Program-made: the position numbers and the translations under genes
Part shown: positions 26,167-34,657 of the stretch, piece after piece
Position numbering within the stretch: position 1 is the first letter of the stretch
Layout: every line of letters begins with the position of its first letter
NCBI GenBank assembly: GCA_025055795.1
Contig: JANWVV010000048.1
Coordinates: 1 to 35,001 of the forward strand
Direction of reading: 5' to 3'
DNA: 35,001 nucleotides
Source: Gemmataceae bacterium
GTDB lineage: Bacteria; Planctomycetota; Planctomycetia; Gemmatales; Gemmataceae
Notes under the pieces: model-generated
What the model was told of the DNA's origin: nothing
What the model saw: only the letters and a program-made list of their open reading frames with translations
The model's database searches: none

Positions 26167-27051
26167 ATGCCTCTGGAAGTGCATCAATTGCGTTATTTTG
26201 TGGCCGTAGCGGAAACGGGCAGTTTCACCCGGGCGGCACAACGCGAGGGGGTAACGCAACCCACGCTGAGCGAGCAGATTTTGCGTCTGGAAAGTCGTGA
26301 ACATGGTATTGGCCAGCGGCTGTTCGATCGATTAGGGCGTAAAGTCGTACTGACCGATGCGGGCCAGCGGCTGTTGCAACACGCCCAGCGGATTCTGGCC
26401 GCGGTTCGGGAAGCAGAGCGGGCCGTACGCGACGCCGGTGAATATGGTCAGCTCCGTGTGGGTGCCATTCCCACCCTGGCCCCGTTTGTTCTTCCTGGGG
26501 TTTTGCCCCGCTTCCGTCAGCGGCATCGCTTCGTACAGGTTCTGCTGCTGGAAGACGTCACGGAACGCCTGATAGCGGCCTTGCGTAGTGGTGATCTGGA
26601 CGTTGCTCTCATGGCCCTGCCTGTCCGCGATGACTACTTGCACGTCGAAAAGCTCTGGAGCGAGCCGTTAGTAGCTGCCTTGCCGCCCCAGCACCGCCTC
26701 ATGGAGCGGGAAACCATCCGCTGGGCCGACCTGAAAGAGGAGCCCTTCATCCTGCTGGATGACGTCCATTGCCTGGGCGATCAGGTGTTGAGTCTATGCC
26801 GGCAAACCGGGATTGAACCGCGGGTGGTATGCCGCGGCGAACAGATTGTTACCCTGCTGGCTTTGGTCGCGGCGGGCCAAGGAGTCACCATTGTGCCCGA
26901 AATGGCCGCCGTGCACGCCGCCGGTACGGGGTGCGTCTTCCGTCCCCTGGTCCGGCCCGAGCCCCAACGCACCTTGTGTGCCGTCTGGCACAAACACCGT
27001 TACCGCCCGCCCGTGCTGCGTGACTTCATCGCCCTGTTACGCAAGGTGTAA
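26167..27051 (+). CDS. oxyR: OxyR-type LysR family regulator
   Basis: The 294-residue protein has an N-terminal winged helix (LRYFVAVAETGSFTRAA, TQPTLSEQI, LESREH then RLFDRLGRKVVLT) and an effector domain. The two cysteines of the OxyR switch are kept: C202 in LDDVHCLGDQ and C211 in LSLC, with eight residues between them as for C199 and C208 of E. coli, and T100 in IPTLAPFVLP. Peroxide should therefore form an intramolecular disulfide and activate antioxidant genes. A GAGGAG ribosome site lies at 26156-26161. It is read divergently from selA, and its promoter carries a Fur-like box. No catalase or peroxiredoxin gene is adjacent. Confidence 0.93.
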   Translation: MPLEVHQLRYFVAVAETGSFTRAAQREGVTQPTLSEQILRLESREHGIGQRLFDRLGRKVVLTDAGQRLLQHAQRILAAVREAERAVRDAGEYGQLRVGAIPTLAPFVLPGVLPRFRQRHRFVQVLLLEDVTERLIAALRSGDLDVALMALPVRDDYLHVEKLWSEPLVAALPPQHRLMERETIRWADLKEEPFILLDDVHCLGDQVLSLCRQTGIEPRVVCRGEQIVTLLALVAAGQGVTIVPEMAAVHAAGTGCVFRPLVRPEPQRTLCAVWHKHRYRPPVLRDFIALLRKV

Positions 27052-27212
27052 ATAATTCCTAATAACCCACCTGACTGCCCAAGCTACCAAACAACTAACG
27101 AGCGATCCCTGCAGAGGAGGCGTAAAACCTGGTGATCGCGGCAAAAGGGAAAAGCGTATCTGTGAACTCCAGAGTGGGACCTGCCGGAAGGACGGGCTTA
27201 GCTGGATATCTT

Positions 27213-28013
27213 TTACAGTTGTGCCGGTAAAAGAAAGCGGCGTAAGAAGGCGACCCCGGCTCGCACGTCGGCCAGGCGGTTGTCCCCTTCCAGGCGTTCA
27301 ACGGCCAGAACGCCTTGGTAATTGAATACTTGAAGGGTAGCAGTGAGGGTCAGCCAATCGACTTCCCCTGCTCCTAGAGGTACCTCCTGCTGTCCACGGG
27401 CCAGGCCAGCAGGGCAGGCGTCACGGGCATGAACGTGAACCACCCAGCCGCTCAGACGACTCAGTTCCGCGAGGGGATCGTAACCGTGTACCAGGTAGTT
27501 GGCCGGATCGTAGGTTACCTTCAGTTGCGCTGTGTCGAAACTGCTCAAATACCGGACGACGGCTTCGGCGCCGTCCCAACCCAGTTCCAGAGCTAGCACA
27601 ATACCAAAGTAATCAGCCTGTCGGGCCAGATCGGTGAGCGTTTCTTGCAACGTGCGGCTGCGGGGGGTGTCCGGCTCCTGTGGCAGCCGTGGGCAGGGGA
27701 GTACCACACGGCCACAATGCAGGTCCGCAGCCAGGCGCAGCACTTTGCCGATGTGCTCGATGCGGGCTTGTTGCCCGTCTGCGACGTCCAAGCCGCGACG
27801 CAGCGGCACGTTCACGGCGGCCAGTTCCAGGCCGGAGCTCCGCAGCAGTTGCAGAAATTCCCGTCGGCCGGTTGCACTGAGGCTATCCGGCGCCAGCGGG
27901 CCTGTTGCGTCCACCTGAACCCCACTGACACCCAAGCGGGCGGCCTCAGCCACCGCCTCCCGAACCGGCAAACCGGTGGATTCCAGGACCAATCCTAAGC
28001 GCAGGGCGTGCAT
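27213..28013 (-). CDS. Sugar phosphate isomerase/epimerase-like TIM-barrel protein
   Basis: The 266-residue protein belongs to the xylose-isomerase-like / AP-endonuclease-2 TIM-barrel superfamily. It shows LGLVLESTGLPVREAVAEAARLGVSGVQ at the first strands, VVLPCPRLP, ALELGW with a metal-ligand glutamate, VTYDPANYLVHGYD with an aspartate of the metal site, HVHARDA, and LAVERLEGDN with a late glutamate ligand. Such proteins isomerise or epimerise sugars or inositols with a divalent metal; the substrate is not readable. It is a single minus-strand gene with 161 bases to oxyR on the convergent side. There are no sugar-dehydrogenase neighbours to suggest a pathway. Confidence 0.88.
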   Translation of the reverse strand: MHALRLGLVLESTGLPVREAVAEAARLGVSGVQVDATGPLAPDSLSATGRREFLQLLRSSGLELAAVNVPLRRGLDVADGQQARIEHIGKVLRLAADLHCGRVVLPCPRLPQEPDTPRSRTLQETLTDLARQADYFGIVLALELGWDGAEAVVRYLSSFDTAQLKVTYDPANYLVHGYDPLAELSRLSGWVVHVHARDACPAGLARGQQEVPLGAGEVDWLTLTATLQVFNYQGVLAVERLEGDNRLADVRAGVAFLRRFLLPAQL

Positions 28014-28114
28014 AACCTTCCACTTGCTCCTGATTCTACGTTTATCCCTCGACTGTGCTGTTGAGTGGGGCAGTCATGTTGGTAAACAAATACTGGGATT
28101 GTGGTCAGTTCTTC

Positions 28115-28747
28115 CTAAGTCGTTCCAGCAAACGAGGCGGTCATACCGTTTTTCGGCTGCGAAAACCAGGCCGGGGTGGTTTCATCACGCGGGGGACGTT
28201 CCGTCTGATCCCATCGGCTCTGTAAATCAGGCAAGAACGATGAAAAGGGTTGTACCAGCCGGCGGAAGTCCGCGACGGTCAGATAGACCGTTTGCCAGCT
28301 TGGACTGCGGGGTCGCATGAAGTCCCGATAGTCGCGGACATCCACGCCCCGGATCAAGTAGCGTTGGCCACGAAACGAGAACAGATCAGGGGTAGTCGGG
28401 GGTAGCTCCAGGGATGGGGCCAGACGGTATACAAAGGCCAGCACGGGGCGGAAACGAGGTCCGAAGCTCTCTGCCCAGCGTGGTAAGGTTTGTACGTCGT
28501 CCCAGAAGCACCAATTGGGCCAGACCACCTGGCCGCCGGGCCGGCTGGCCTTGCAGAGCCGCCCTTTGACGTCGACCACCAGCCGGGCGTCCTGCGGTCC
28601 TCCGCGGCCGAGCACCAGGAAATCCGGCGTTTTCACTCGCTGTTGTGCCAGATGATGGCGCTGCAGCTCCTGCAGGGGCAAAACAACGGCCCCCCACCGT
28701 CGGGCCCAAGCAGCGAAGGCTTGTTCGTATGGATTGCTCCGCCGCAT
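28115..28747 (-). CDS. HYExAFE-type family protein with nuclease-like core
   Basis: The 210-residue protein begins RRSNPYEQAFAAWARRWG, close to the HYExAFE motif that names a planctomycete protein family (here PYEQAFA). The following part, TPDFLVLGR ... LVVDVKGR, has the D-(x)n-D/E-x-K arrangement of PD-(D/E)XK nuclease folds, with an extended strand and VKGR at about residues 58-62. The rest is rich in Trp, Arg and Pro. I infer a nucleic-acid-processing fold, but no activity is known for the family and the first histidine of the motif is replaced. It stands alone on the minus strand. The 235 bases upstream (28748-28982) show nothing recognisable. Confidence 0.75.
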   Translation of the reverse strand: MRRSNPYEQAFAAWARRWGAVVLPLQELQRHHLAQQRVKTPDFLVLGRGGPQDARLVVDVKGRLCKASRPGGQVVWPNWCFWDDVQTLPRWAESFGPRFRPVLAFVYRLAPSLELPPTTPDLFSFRGQRYLIRGVDVRDYRDFMRPRSPSWQTVYLTVADFRRLVQPFSSFLPDLQSRWDQTERPPRDETTPAWFSQPKNGMTASFAGTT

Positions 28748-28982
28748 GATCCTGGCGTCTCCTGGCCGCTCCCTTGTCGGGACTACCGTTACAAGGGTAC
28801 TGCAACCGGGTGTCGGTCAGGCCGTAATCGATCCCCAGGCCACTACCGGTTGAGCAGTAGTATTGTAACGCCCGACCGCAACGGCTGCAGCCGCCGGAAT
28901 GTCAACAACACGCAAATTCGGGAACCACTTGTCCCGGCCTGTGAGATTCTGAGCGTCAGGTTTGCGACGACCAACTACATCG

Positions 28983-30347
28983 CTAGGAGGCTTCAGCCGA
29001 GACGGTGCGTTGTAGCAACGCCTGCAGGGTAGCTACAACCTCGGCATCCGGAACGGCTATCTCCTCACGTCGGGAGAGGTTTTTGACTTTCCACAGGCCC
29101 TGAGCGAATTCTTCGGAACCTGCGATGACGGCCCAACGGAAGCCGCGTTTTTCGGCATAGGCCAGTTGTTGACCGATCTTTCGAGCTTCCGGGTACACCT
29201 CGACGGTTATTCCCGCCTGGCGGAGCTGTCGGGCCAGCCGATGATAGTCGGCCAGGTGCTGGGCATCGAATTGCACGATAAGGACATCGGCAGGGGTCAG
29301 CCGTTGTTGCAGCAGGGGATGCCCGAGGTGTTCCATAGCGGCCAGGAGACGATCCAGTCCTAGCGAGGCCCCTACGCCGGGCAGTACCTGCCGGGTATAC
29401 TTTCCGGCTAAATTATCGTAACGTCCCCCGCTACACACACTGCCTATGGCGGGCAGGTCGTCCAGGAACGTTTCGTACACTGTCCCGGTGTAATAATCCA
29501 GACCGCGACAGATACTCAGATCGATCGCCAGCCGCTGTTCAGGGATACCGATGGCACCAAGAACGCTGAGCAATTCACGGAGGCGTTGGATGCCCTCGCT
29601 GGCCAGGGGGTGGGGCTGGTCAGCGAAGAAGGCTTCGACCCGGTCCAGCAATGCGCTGTTACGGTCCTGCAGTTGCGTCAGTTGCAGCACCTGCTCGGCC
29701 TGCTCGGGGGTGATCTGGGCTAGCTGGACCATTTCGGCAGCTACCTTTTCGCGACCGATCTTGGGCAGCTTATCCAGGGCACGCAGTAGAGGCACGGCCC
29801 GCTCGAGCAGACCCAGGCGGGCCAACAGACCGTTGAGCAACAACCGATTATTAATACGAATGACGAAGCGGTCGAAGCCTAAGGATACCAGCAGATCATG
29901 GATGACCAGGGCCACCTCAATGTCGGCCGCGTTGGACGTGGTTCCAATAATGTCGAAGTCACACTGCCAGAATTCGCGGTAGCGTCCATGTCCGGGTCGT
30001 TCTCCCCGCCAGACCGGTCCCATGGCGTATCGTTTGAACGGCAAGCCCAGTTGCGTGACGTACTGTGCGGCAAACCGGGCAAAAGGCACGGTCAGGTCGA
30101 AGCGTAGGCCCATTTCTTCCTTGTCGCTACGGGCGCTGCGGACCCGGTAGATCAGTTTATCCGATTCGTCGCCCCCTTTACCTAGCAGAATGTCCAGGGC
30201 TTCGCAGGCGGGGGTGTCGATGGGGGTGTAGCCATACGAGCGATACACCTGCCGCACGCGTTGCAGGATCTCTTCCCGCGCCAGCATGCTGGCCGGCAGA
30301 TAATCCCGGAAGCCCGACAATGTCCGCGGTACAATTAAGTCCGACAC
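28983..30347 (-). CDS. hisS: Histidyl-tRNA synthetase
   Basis: The 454-residue class II synthetase shows motif 1 (GFRDYLP with the following helix), motif 2 (YAMGPVWRGERPGHGRYREFWQCDFDIIG), the histidine-specific GLDYYTGTVYE, and motif 3 (GVGASLGLDRLLAAM), plus an anticodon-binding C-terminal domain beginning near VLIVQFDAQ. It charges tRNA-His. I chose GTG 30347: GGAGAAAG (30361-30354) lies six bases upstream, and the protein then begins VSDLIVPRTLSGFRDYLP like relatives. The longer frame to 30419 adds a Cys-rich stretch without family similarity. The M50 protease gene lies upstream on the same strand, 117 bases away. Confidence 0.96.
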   Translation of the reverse strand: MSDLIVPRTLSGFRDYLPASMLAREEILQRVRQVYRSYGYTPIDTPACEALDILLGKGGDESDKLIYRVRSARSDKEEMGLRFDLTVPFARFAAQYVTQLGLPFKRYAMGPVWRGERPGHGRYREFWQCDFDIIGTTSNAADIEVALVIHDLLVSLGFDRFVIRINNRLLLNGLLARLGLLERAVPLLRALDKLPKIGREKVAAEMVQLAQITPEQAEQVLQLTQLQDRNSALLDRVEAFFADQPHPLASEGIQRLRELLSVLGAIGIPEQRLAIDLSICRGLDYYTGTVYETFLDDLPAIGSVCSGGRYDNLAGKYTRQVLPGVGASLGLDRLLAAMEHLGHPLLQQRLTPADVLIVQFDAQHLADYHRLARQLRQAGITVEVYPEARKIGQQLAYAEKRGFRWAVIAGSEEFAQGLWKVKNLSRREEIAVPDAEVVATLQALLQRTVSAEAS

Positions 30348-30464
30348 GGGCGGCTTTCTCCGTTGTTTTCTACACAGCAGGATCCCGCAACAATGACTCA
30401 AACGCTCGACCTGCCCCACGGACAGGCCAGTTATAGTCCCCGGATAACATCGCTGGCAGTTGTT

Positions 30465-31634
30465 TTATGACATGTTGCGCTTGCGGGCGCTCATCCGCTC
30501 CAGAAAGCGGCGTTCTTCCTCGGTCAGCGAGTCTTTGCCATAGCGGGCGATTTTGTCCAGCAGGGCGTCCATGCGGGCTTCGTCCCGGGCCCGTTGCTCC
30601 ATTTCCCGTTCCCGTTGTCGAGCTTGCCGAGCCTCTCGCCAGCGTTGCCACCAGCTTTTGCGGACCGGCCGGTCTTCCTCGATCTCTTCCCCTTCCTCCA
30701 GACTGCTGTACCCTGCAGAAAAGTCGTAGCCGAACGGCCCCCGTTCCTCGCTTTCCCACGTATACACCAGACGCCAGGCTTCCAGGAACATGAATAACGA
30801 CAAACCCAGTAACAGCGATTCATTCAAGGCAATGGCAGCCACCAGAAACAAGCCCCCGAACAACCAGCCGCTGTAGGCCGCCAGCGTCACACTTCGGGGG
30901 TAATCCCGGTAAGCCCAGACCAGGCTTTGGAACATGCGGCCCCCATCAAGGGGATAAGCGGGAATCAGATTGAACAGCAGTAGTATCCAGCTCAGGTAGA
31001 ACGTGCGGTAGGTCCAGGTTACCCATGTCGGTGCCAGACCTCGGCTGCTCTGGCGCCAGGTGGGTATGGCGCGGGAGCCGTCGGGCGTGCCGCTGGCTTC
31101 CCCCGCTCCGCTCCGATTGGTGTCCATCGCTGTCGGATCGGGGAGCAGATGGTACCGCTGGCCGTAGTAACTGGTATAAAGGCGCCCGTCGCGGTAGTTT
31201 TTCAATTCCGCGGTAAACGGATGGGTAAACGGATTAAGATCAGGCCAGAAGCCACCGGCCAACAGGAGCAGGGCGGTCAGAAGGCATAACCCTAGGTTAG
31301 CGATGGGTCCGCCGGCGGCCGCGACGAAATAAGCCCGTGGTCGGCGGGGGACGTCCACGGCCGCAAAGCCGCCCAGCGGCCATAGTACCACTTCTTGGGC
31401 CTCGCCTCCAACGGCGCGAGCCGCCACCACGTGCCCGTATTCATGGATCAGAACTACCCCAAACAGCACCAACCCCCAGAATAGCAGCAGATCCGTCCAG
31501 GCAATCGCCTGTCCTTCCGCTAACGCCATGCGCAGGATCAGGCCACCCGCGATCAGCAGGAACAAAACGTGTATCTTGACCCGAACGCCAAGCAGTCGGA
31601 ATAAGGGTATGCCCCAACTGAGAGGATCACGCAT
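30465..31634 (-). CDS. M50 family site-2-type membrane metalloprotease
   Basis: The 389-residue membrane protein carries the zinc motif HEYGH (64-68) in a hydrophobic helix and the second-site motif NLIPAYPLDGGRMF with D230. A hydrophilic insert of about 70 residues (about 133-205) separates the two halves. The end is a charged region (EEGEEIEED, WWQRWREARQARQRE) closing with ARYGKDSLTEEERRFLERMS, the short helical motif often seen at the end of planctomycete rhomboid-type proteases. Site-2 proteases cleave membrane-embedded substrates such as anti-sigma factors. ATG 31634 is preceded by AGGATGGG; the frame extends to 31709 but upstream residues are not membrane-like. The substrate is unknown. 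Confidence 0.92.
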   Translation of the reverse strand: MRDPLSWGIPLFRLLGVRVKIHVLFLLIAGGLILRMALAEGQAIAWTDLLLFWGLVLFGVVLIHEYGHVVAARAVGGEAQEVVLWPLGGFAAVDVPRRPRAYFVAAAGGPIANLGLCLLTALLLLAGGFWPDLNPFTHPFTAELKNYRDGRLYTSYYGQRYHLLPDPTAMDTNRSGAGEASGTPDGSRAIPTWRQSSRGLAPTWVTWTYRTFYLSWILLLFNLIPAYPLDGGRMFQSLVWAYRDYPRSVTLAAYSGWLFGGLFLVAAIALNESLLLGLSLFMFLEAWRLVYTWESEERGPFGYDFSAGYSSLEEGEEIEEDRPVRKSWWQRWREARQARQREREMEQRARDEARMDALLDKIARYGKDSLTEEERRFLERMSARKRNMS

Positions 31635-31855
31635 TGCCACCCATCCTTTGTCGTCCTCATCCCGGATTCCTGCTACATTTATCCTAGCCGGTGCTTGCGG
31701 AGCTCGCAATTCAGAGAAACGGTGAGTTGGCCTGCGGGAGATGCGTCGATTCCTTAATTTTGCACAGGCTTTTTATTTGCCCTGCGCCGTTGTGGTCGAG
31801 GGTCGCAACCCGGTACACTCGCGATCTTTACTGCGGACCCATCGAGGTACACACA

Positions 31856-32422
31856 ATGACTCCTGAAACGGTCGTTGACCGTCAGCTTGTCTACACCGGT
31901 CGCAAAATTCAGGTGGCCGTTGAGGAAATTACCACGCCCGAAGGTCGTTCTGTCCGTCGCGATGTGGTCATCCACCCGGGAGCCGTGGTGATCCTGCCGA
32001 TAATCGATGCATGTCACGTCGTCCTGTTACGCAACTATCGGTTTATTGTGCAGGAGACGTTGTGGGAGGTGCCTGCCGGGACCTTGGAAGCAGGGGAAGA
32101 GCCCCAGGCCGCTGCTATCCGGGAACTGGCCGAGGAAACCGGCTACCGAGCCGCGCGCTGGCGGTATCATGGCTTTGTCTATGCCTCGCCGGGGGTGTTG
32201 ACCGAGAAAATGCACCTGTTTTTCGCACTCGACCTGACCCCTGGGCCAGCCCAGCCCGAGGCCGGCGAACACCTCCAGGCTGTCACCTTGCCTCTGACCC
32301 AAGCCCTGGACATGGTCCGCCGGGGGGAAATCCACGATGCCAAGACCGTGGCCGCTTTGCTATTGTGGGATCGTTTTTATGCCACTGAATTAACCCCGTC
32401 CAACCTCACTGCAAGGGCTTGA
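31856..32422 (+). CDS. Nudix hydrolase, ADP-ribose pyrophosphatase-like
   Basis: The 188-residue protein has a complete Nudix box at 75-97, GTLEAGEEPQAAAIRELAEETGY, with the metal-binding REL-x-EE core. The N-terminal strands (VYTGRKIQVAVEEITTPEG, RRDVVIHPGAVVILP) and downstream YASPGVLTEKMHLF match ADP-ribose and ADP-sugar pyrophosphatases, which split ADP-ribose to AMP and ribose 5-phosphate. ATG 31856 has GAGG eight bases upstream; the frame is open to 31691, but that extension lies over the divergent M50 start region and is not family-like. It ends before a 333-base spacer leading to tRNA-Arg. Confidence 0.93.
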   Translation: MTPETVVDRQLVYTGRKIQVAVEEITTPEGRSVRRDVVIHPGAVVILPIIDACHVVLLRNYRFIVQETLWEVPAGTLEAGEEPQAAAIRELAEETGYRAARWRYHGFVYASPGVLTEKMHLFFALDLTPGPAQPEAGEHLQAVTLPLTQALDMVRRGEIHDAKTVAALLLWDRFYATELTPSNLTARA

Positions 32423-32755
32423 ACACCGGGTATTAGCAGCACGTCCACGGGTGCGTGAAGCTCGGCTTGTTGACCGTGGGGCCACTCACTGTTCCCAACC
32501 AGAGCGAAAATAGCAGCCCGCTTTGCAGCAATGGACACCGATTTGTAGCTGACCACTCCCTTATGCTGTCGTTCCGCGTCGGTCCAGGCACCGTGGTCGC
32601 AAGGAGGGCAGATCCAAGCAGTTCCAAACGACACAGAACAAAGGTCAGTCGAGGGGCACGGCGTTGCGGTTGAAGGAGCATACCTACTTTTTGATCAGCT
32701 TTGGGAAGTGGATGAGAGTCGATAACATCACAAAATAAGAGTGTGTGAAGGTTAG
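32423..32755 (+). other. Spacer between Nudix gene and tRNA-Arg
   Basis: No credible gene, repeat or known RNA is seen in these 333 bases. Short ORFs exist on both strands, but none has a plausible product. No clear promoter for the tRNA gene stands out. Confidence 0.35.
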
Positions 32756-32828
32756 GCCCCCGTAGCTCAGAGGATAGAGCATCGGTTTCCTAAACCGAGG
32801 GTCGGAGGTTCGAATCCTCCCGGGGGCA
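32756..32828 (+). tRNA. tRNA-Arg (anticodon CCU)
   Basis: A complete 73-base cloverleaf: acceptor GCCCCCG pairs with CGGGGGC, the D arm is GCTC...GAGC, and the anticodon stem TCGGT/ACCGA encloses TTCCTAA with anticodon CCT for codon AGG. A five-base variable loop and the T arm GGAGG-TTCGAAT-CCTCC follow, with discriminator A at 32828. The CCA end is not encoded, as the next bases are CTG. Confidence 0.97.
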
Positions 32829-33205
32829 CTGGGGCACGCCAAACATCTCCGTCGGCCATTCCAATCCGCCGGTCTAACTTGCCAACACCAACTAGACAAT
32901 TCAGCTAGCGATGGTGTCGATGAAGTGAGCTAAAGCCCAAGGCCGGTTGCCTCGAAACGGCAAAAGCTGATTATAAAATAGAACGTTGACTTGGAACGAA
33001 GACATGTCGGTTTGTGTAATCATGTTCAAATAGGCTCTTGGCATGGCAAGAGCCATCTGGTTGACCTGCCGCTGGGAGACTGTTTGTTGGATTTGGATCT
33101 TCCTCAAGATGCCCGCAAGCTTCTATGTTTACAGGCGAATACAGTATACAGATCAAGTAATCCTGGTATTTCAAACGCCGAGTTGAATGCAGGGGGAGGC
33201 TCCCT
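32829..33205 (+). other. Leader region upstream of secreted protein gene, with hairpin
   Basis: About 377 bases without a credible gene. A perfect eight-base stem GGCTCTTG (33033-33040) / CAAGAGCC (33047-33054) with a six-base loop lies 152 bases before the next start; ATCTT-cctc-AAGAT near 33100 is a second, small hairpin. The strong ribosome site GGGGGAGG (33192-33199) closes the region. Confidence 0.4.
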
Positions 33206-34657
33206 ATGCGGACTTCCATCATCGTCGCCCCGTTGCTGATGCTGGTGATCACGCCGGTATCGGTTATCAGCCAACCTCCCAAAACCACTGAGCCCGGTCG
33301 GGACCTGGAAAGCGATGCCGTCAGTCTCCTGCCGACCTCGATCAAGCAGACGACGCTGGAGTTGACCATTGACGGGCGAACCATCTCCGTGCCGGTGCAG
33401 TATGCGGTACGCGGGACGGATACTAAAGACCGGCCGACGCTATTTGTCTTGCCGGTGTGGATTGCCGTGGAGGTGGAGCGGGTGATCGAAGGGCCAAAGG
33501 ACCGCCAGCGGACGCGGCTTTCCCCCAGCGATCCGCTCGTTCCCCCCGGTGAGACACGACCCGTGCAACTGAACGTCACCGTTCGTAATCTGCTGGACAA
33601 CCCGGCTACCGAAAAGCTGATTGTCAACCATCTCAAGCAATATGTGGCCGAGCAACTCGGTTTGGATCAGCCGGCGTTCCGTTATGAAAAGCCGCACATC
33701 AATGAGGCGGCCGTGCGGTTCACCCTGATTGGCCGGGGTCGGGGCAATGAGCCGGAAATCGTCCTGTCTAACGCCGTTCCCTCGGCCGACGGCCTGTTGG
33801 GCTTTGACCTGGACATTGCGGCCATCCGTCGCTGCGAGCAATTGCATGCTCTTAGCGGCGGCCTGGCCGTCGGTAACGTCACGATAATGGCCAGCGGCCC
33901 GATCAAGGTCCGCTTCGAGCGTCTGGAAATGGAGGCGCAGGTCCGCTATCTCCGTTCCGCTCTCGCCGACCTGCGTAAGCGGGTGGGGTCGGCGGTCAAC
34001 CCCGCGGGGCCCCCGCCCGACGTCATCATTCCGCTTACCGCAGGCAGCACAGCCGAGGTCCAGAACCACATCGCCGCCATGTTGCAGCAATCCCTCCGTG
34101 TTACCGTCAGCACACGCCAAGGGAGTACCGATCTGCCCCTTTTACGTTTCCTGGAAAAGGCCACTGATAACCTGCTGCGACTGAGCGAAATTGACACCAC
34201 CCATGACCAGCAACGTCTGACGTTTCTGTTGGATAATCAGGTCTCGATCACGGCTACGTTGGGCGAGCTTAAGCGGCTGAGCCGCCTGGACGAAAAGGGC
34301 CGAGCCGAGGCGTTCCGGCAGGCTTACGACCATTTCACCGCCAGCAGGCGTGACGAATCGTCCAGTCGCAGTAATACCGTCGGCGTGGGCTTTGCGTTCT
34401 GGAGTGCTCGTTACTCCGATAGCTACAGTCAACACCAGTCGCAAACCGACGTTGCACGTCATCAGCAGGAAGAGCAGCAGTTGCGTCAGGCTTTTGATAG
34501 GGTGATGCAGTTGTTCGAGGGCAACGTTAAATTCCCGACCGGGCTGCATCTGGACGATCGAGTGTTGAGCAGCAGTCTCAAGGACGTACAAACGGAATTT
34601 ACCCAGCGAAGCTTTTTCTACGACTTTACCTTGCACCGTTTTGCGCCGATCCGCTAG
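33206..34657 (+). CDS. Secreted protein of unknown function
   Basis: The 483-residue protein begins with a signal peptide (hydrophobic residues about 4-20, probable cleavage near SVISQ). The mature part has a beta-rich N-terminal domain (TTLELTIDGRTISVPVQY), a helical and strand region at about 130-240, coiled-coil-like helices with many Q, R and E at about 245-260 and 410-440, and a C-terminal segment with TLHRFAPIR. No motif is recognised and no lipobox is seen, so I infer periplasmic or exported. The GGGGGAGG ribosome site lies six bases before ATG 33206. It is a single gene whose end overlaps by 32 bases the convergent gene at the right edge. Confidence 0.8.
   Translation: MRTSIIVAPLLMLVITPVSVISQPPKTTEPGRDLESDAVSLLPTSIKQTTLELTIDGRTISVPVQYAVRGTDTKDRPTLFVLPVWIAVEVERVIEGPKDRQRTRLSPSDPLVPPGETRPVQLNVTVRNLLDNPATEKLIVNHLKQYVAEQLGLDQPAFRYEKPHINEAAVRFTLIGRGRGNEPEIVLSNAVPSADGLLGFDLDIAAIRRCEQLHALSGGLAVGNVTIMASGPIKVRFERLEMEAQVRYLRSALADLRKRVGSAVNPAGPPPDVIIPLTAGSTAEVQNHIAAMLQQSLRVTVSTRQGSTDLPLLRFLEKATDNLLRLSEIDTTHDQQRLTFLLDNQVSITATLGELKRLSRLDEKGRAEAFRQAYDHFTASRRDESSSRSNTVGVGFAFWSARYSDSYSQHQSQTDVARHQQEEQQLRQAFDRVMQLFEGNVKFPTGLHLDDRVLSSSLKDVQTEFTQRSFFYDFTLHRFAPIR

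Noticed and set aside
32684..32899. Minus-strand ORF with RIRTSDPRF and LYPLSYGG
   Set aside because: This is the well-known spurious translation of the reverse strand of a tRNA-Arg type gene; the tRNA at 32756-32828 explains it.
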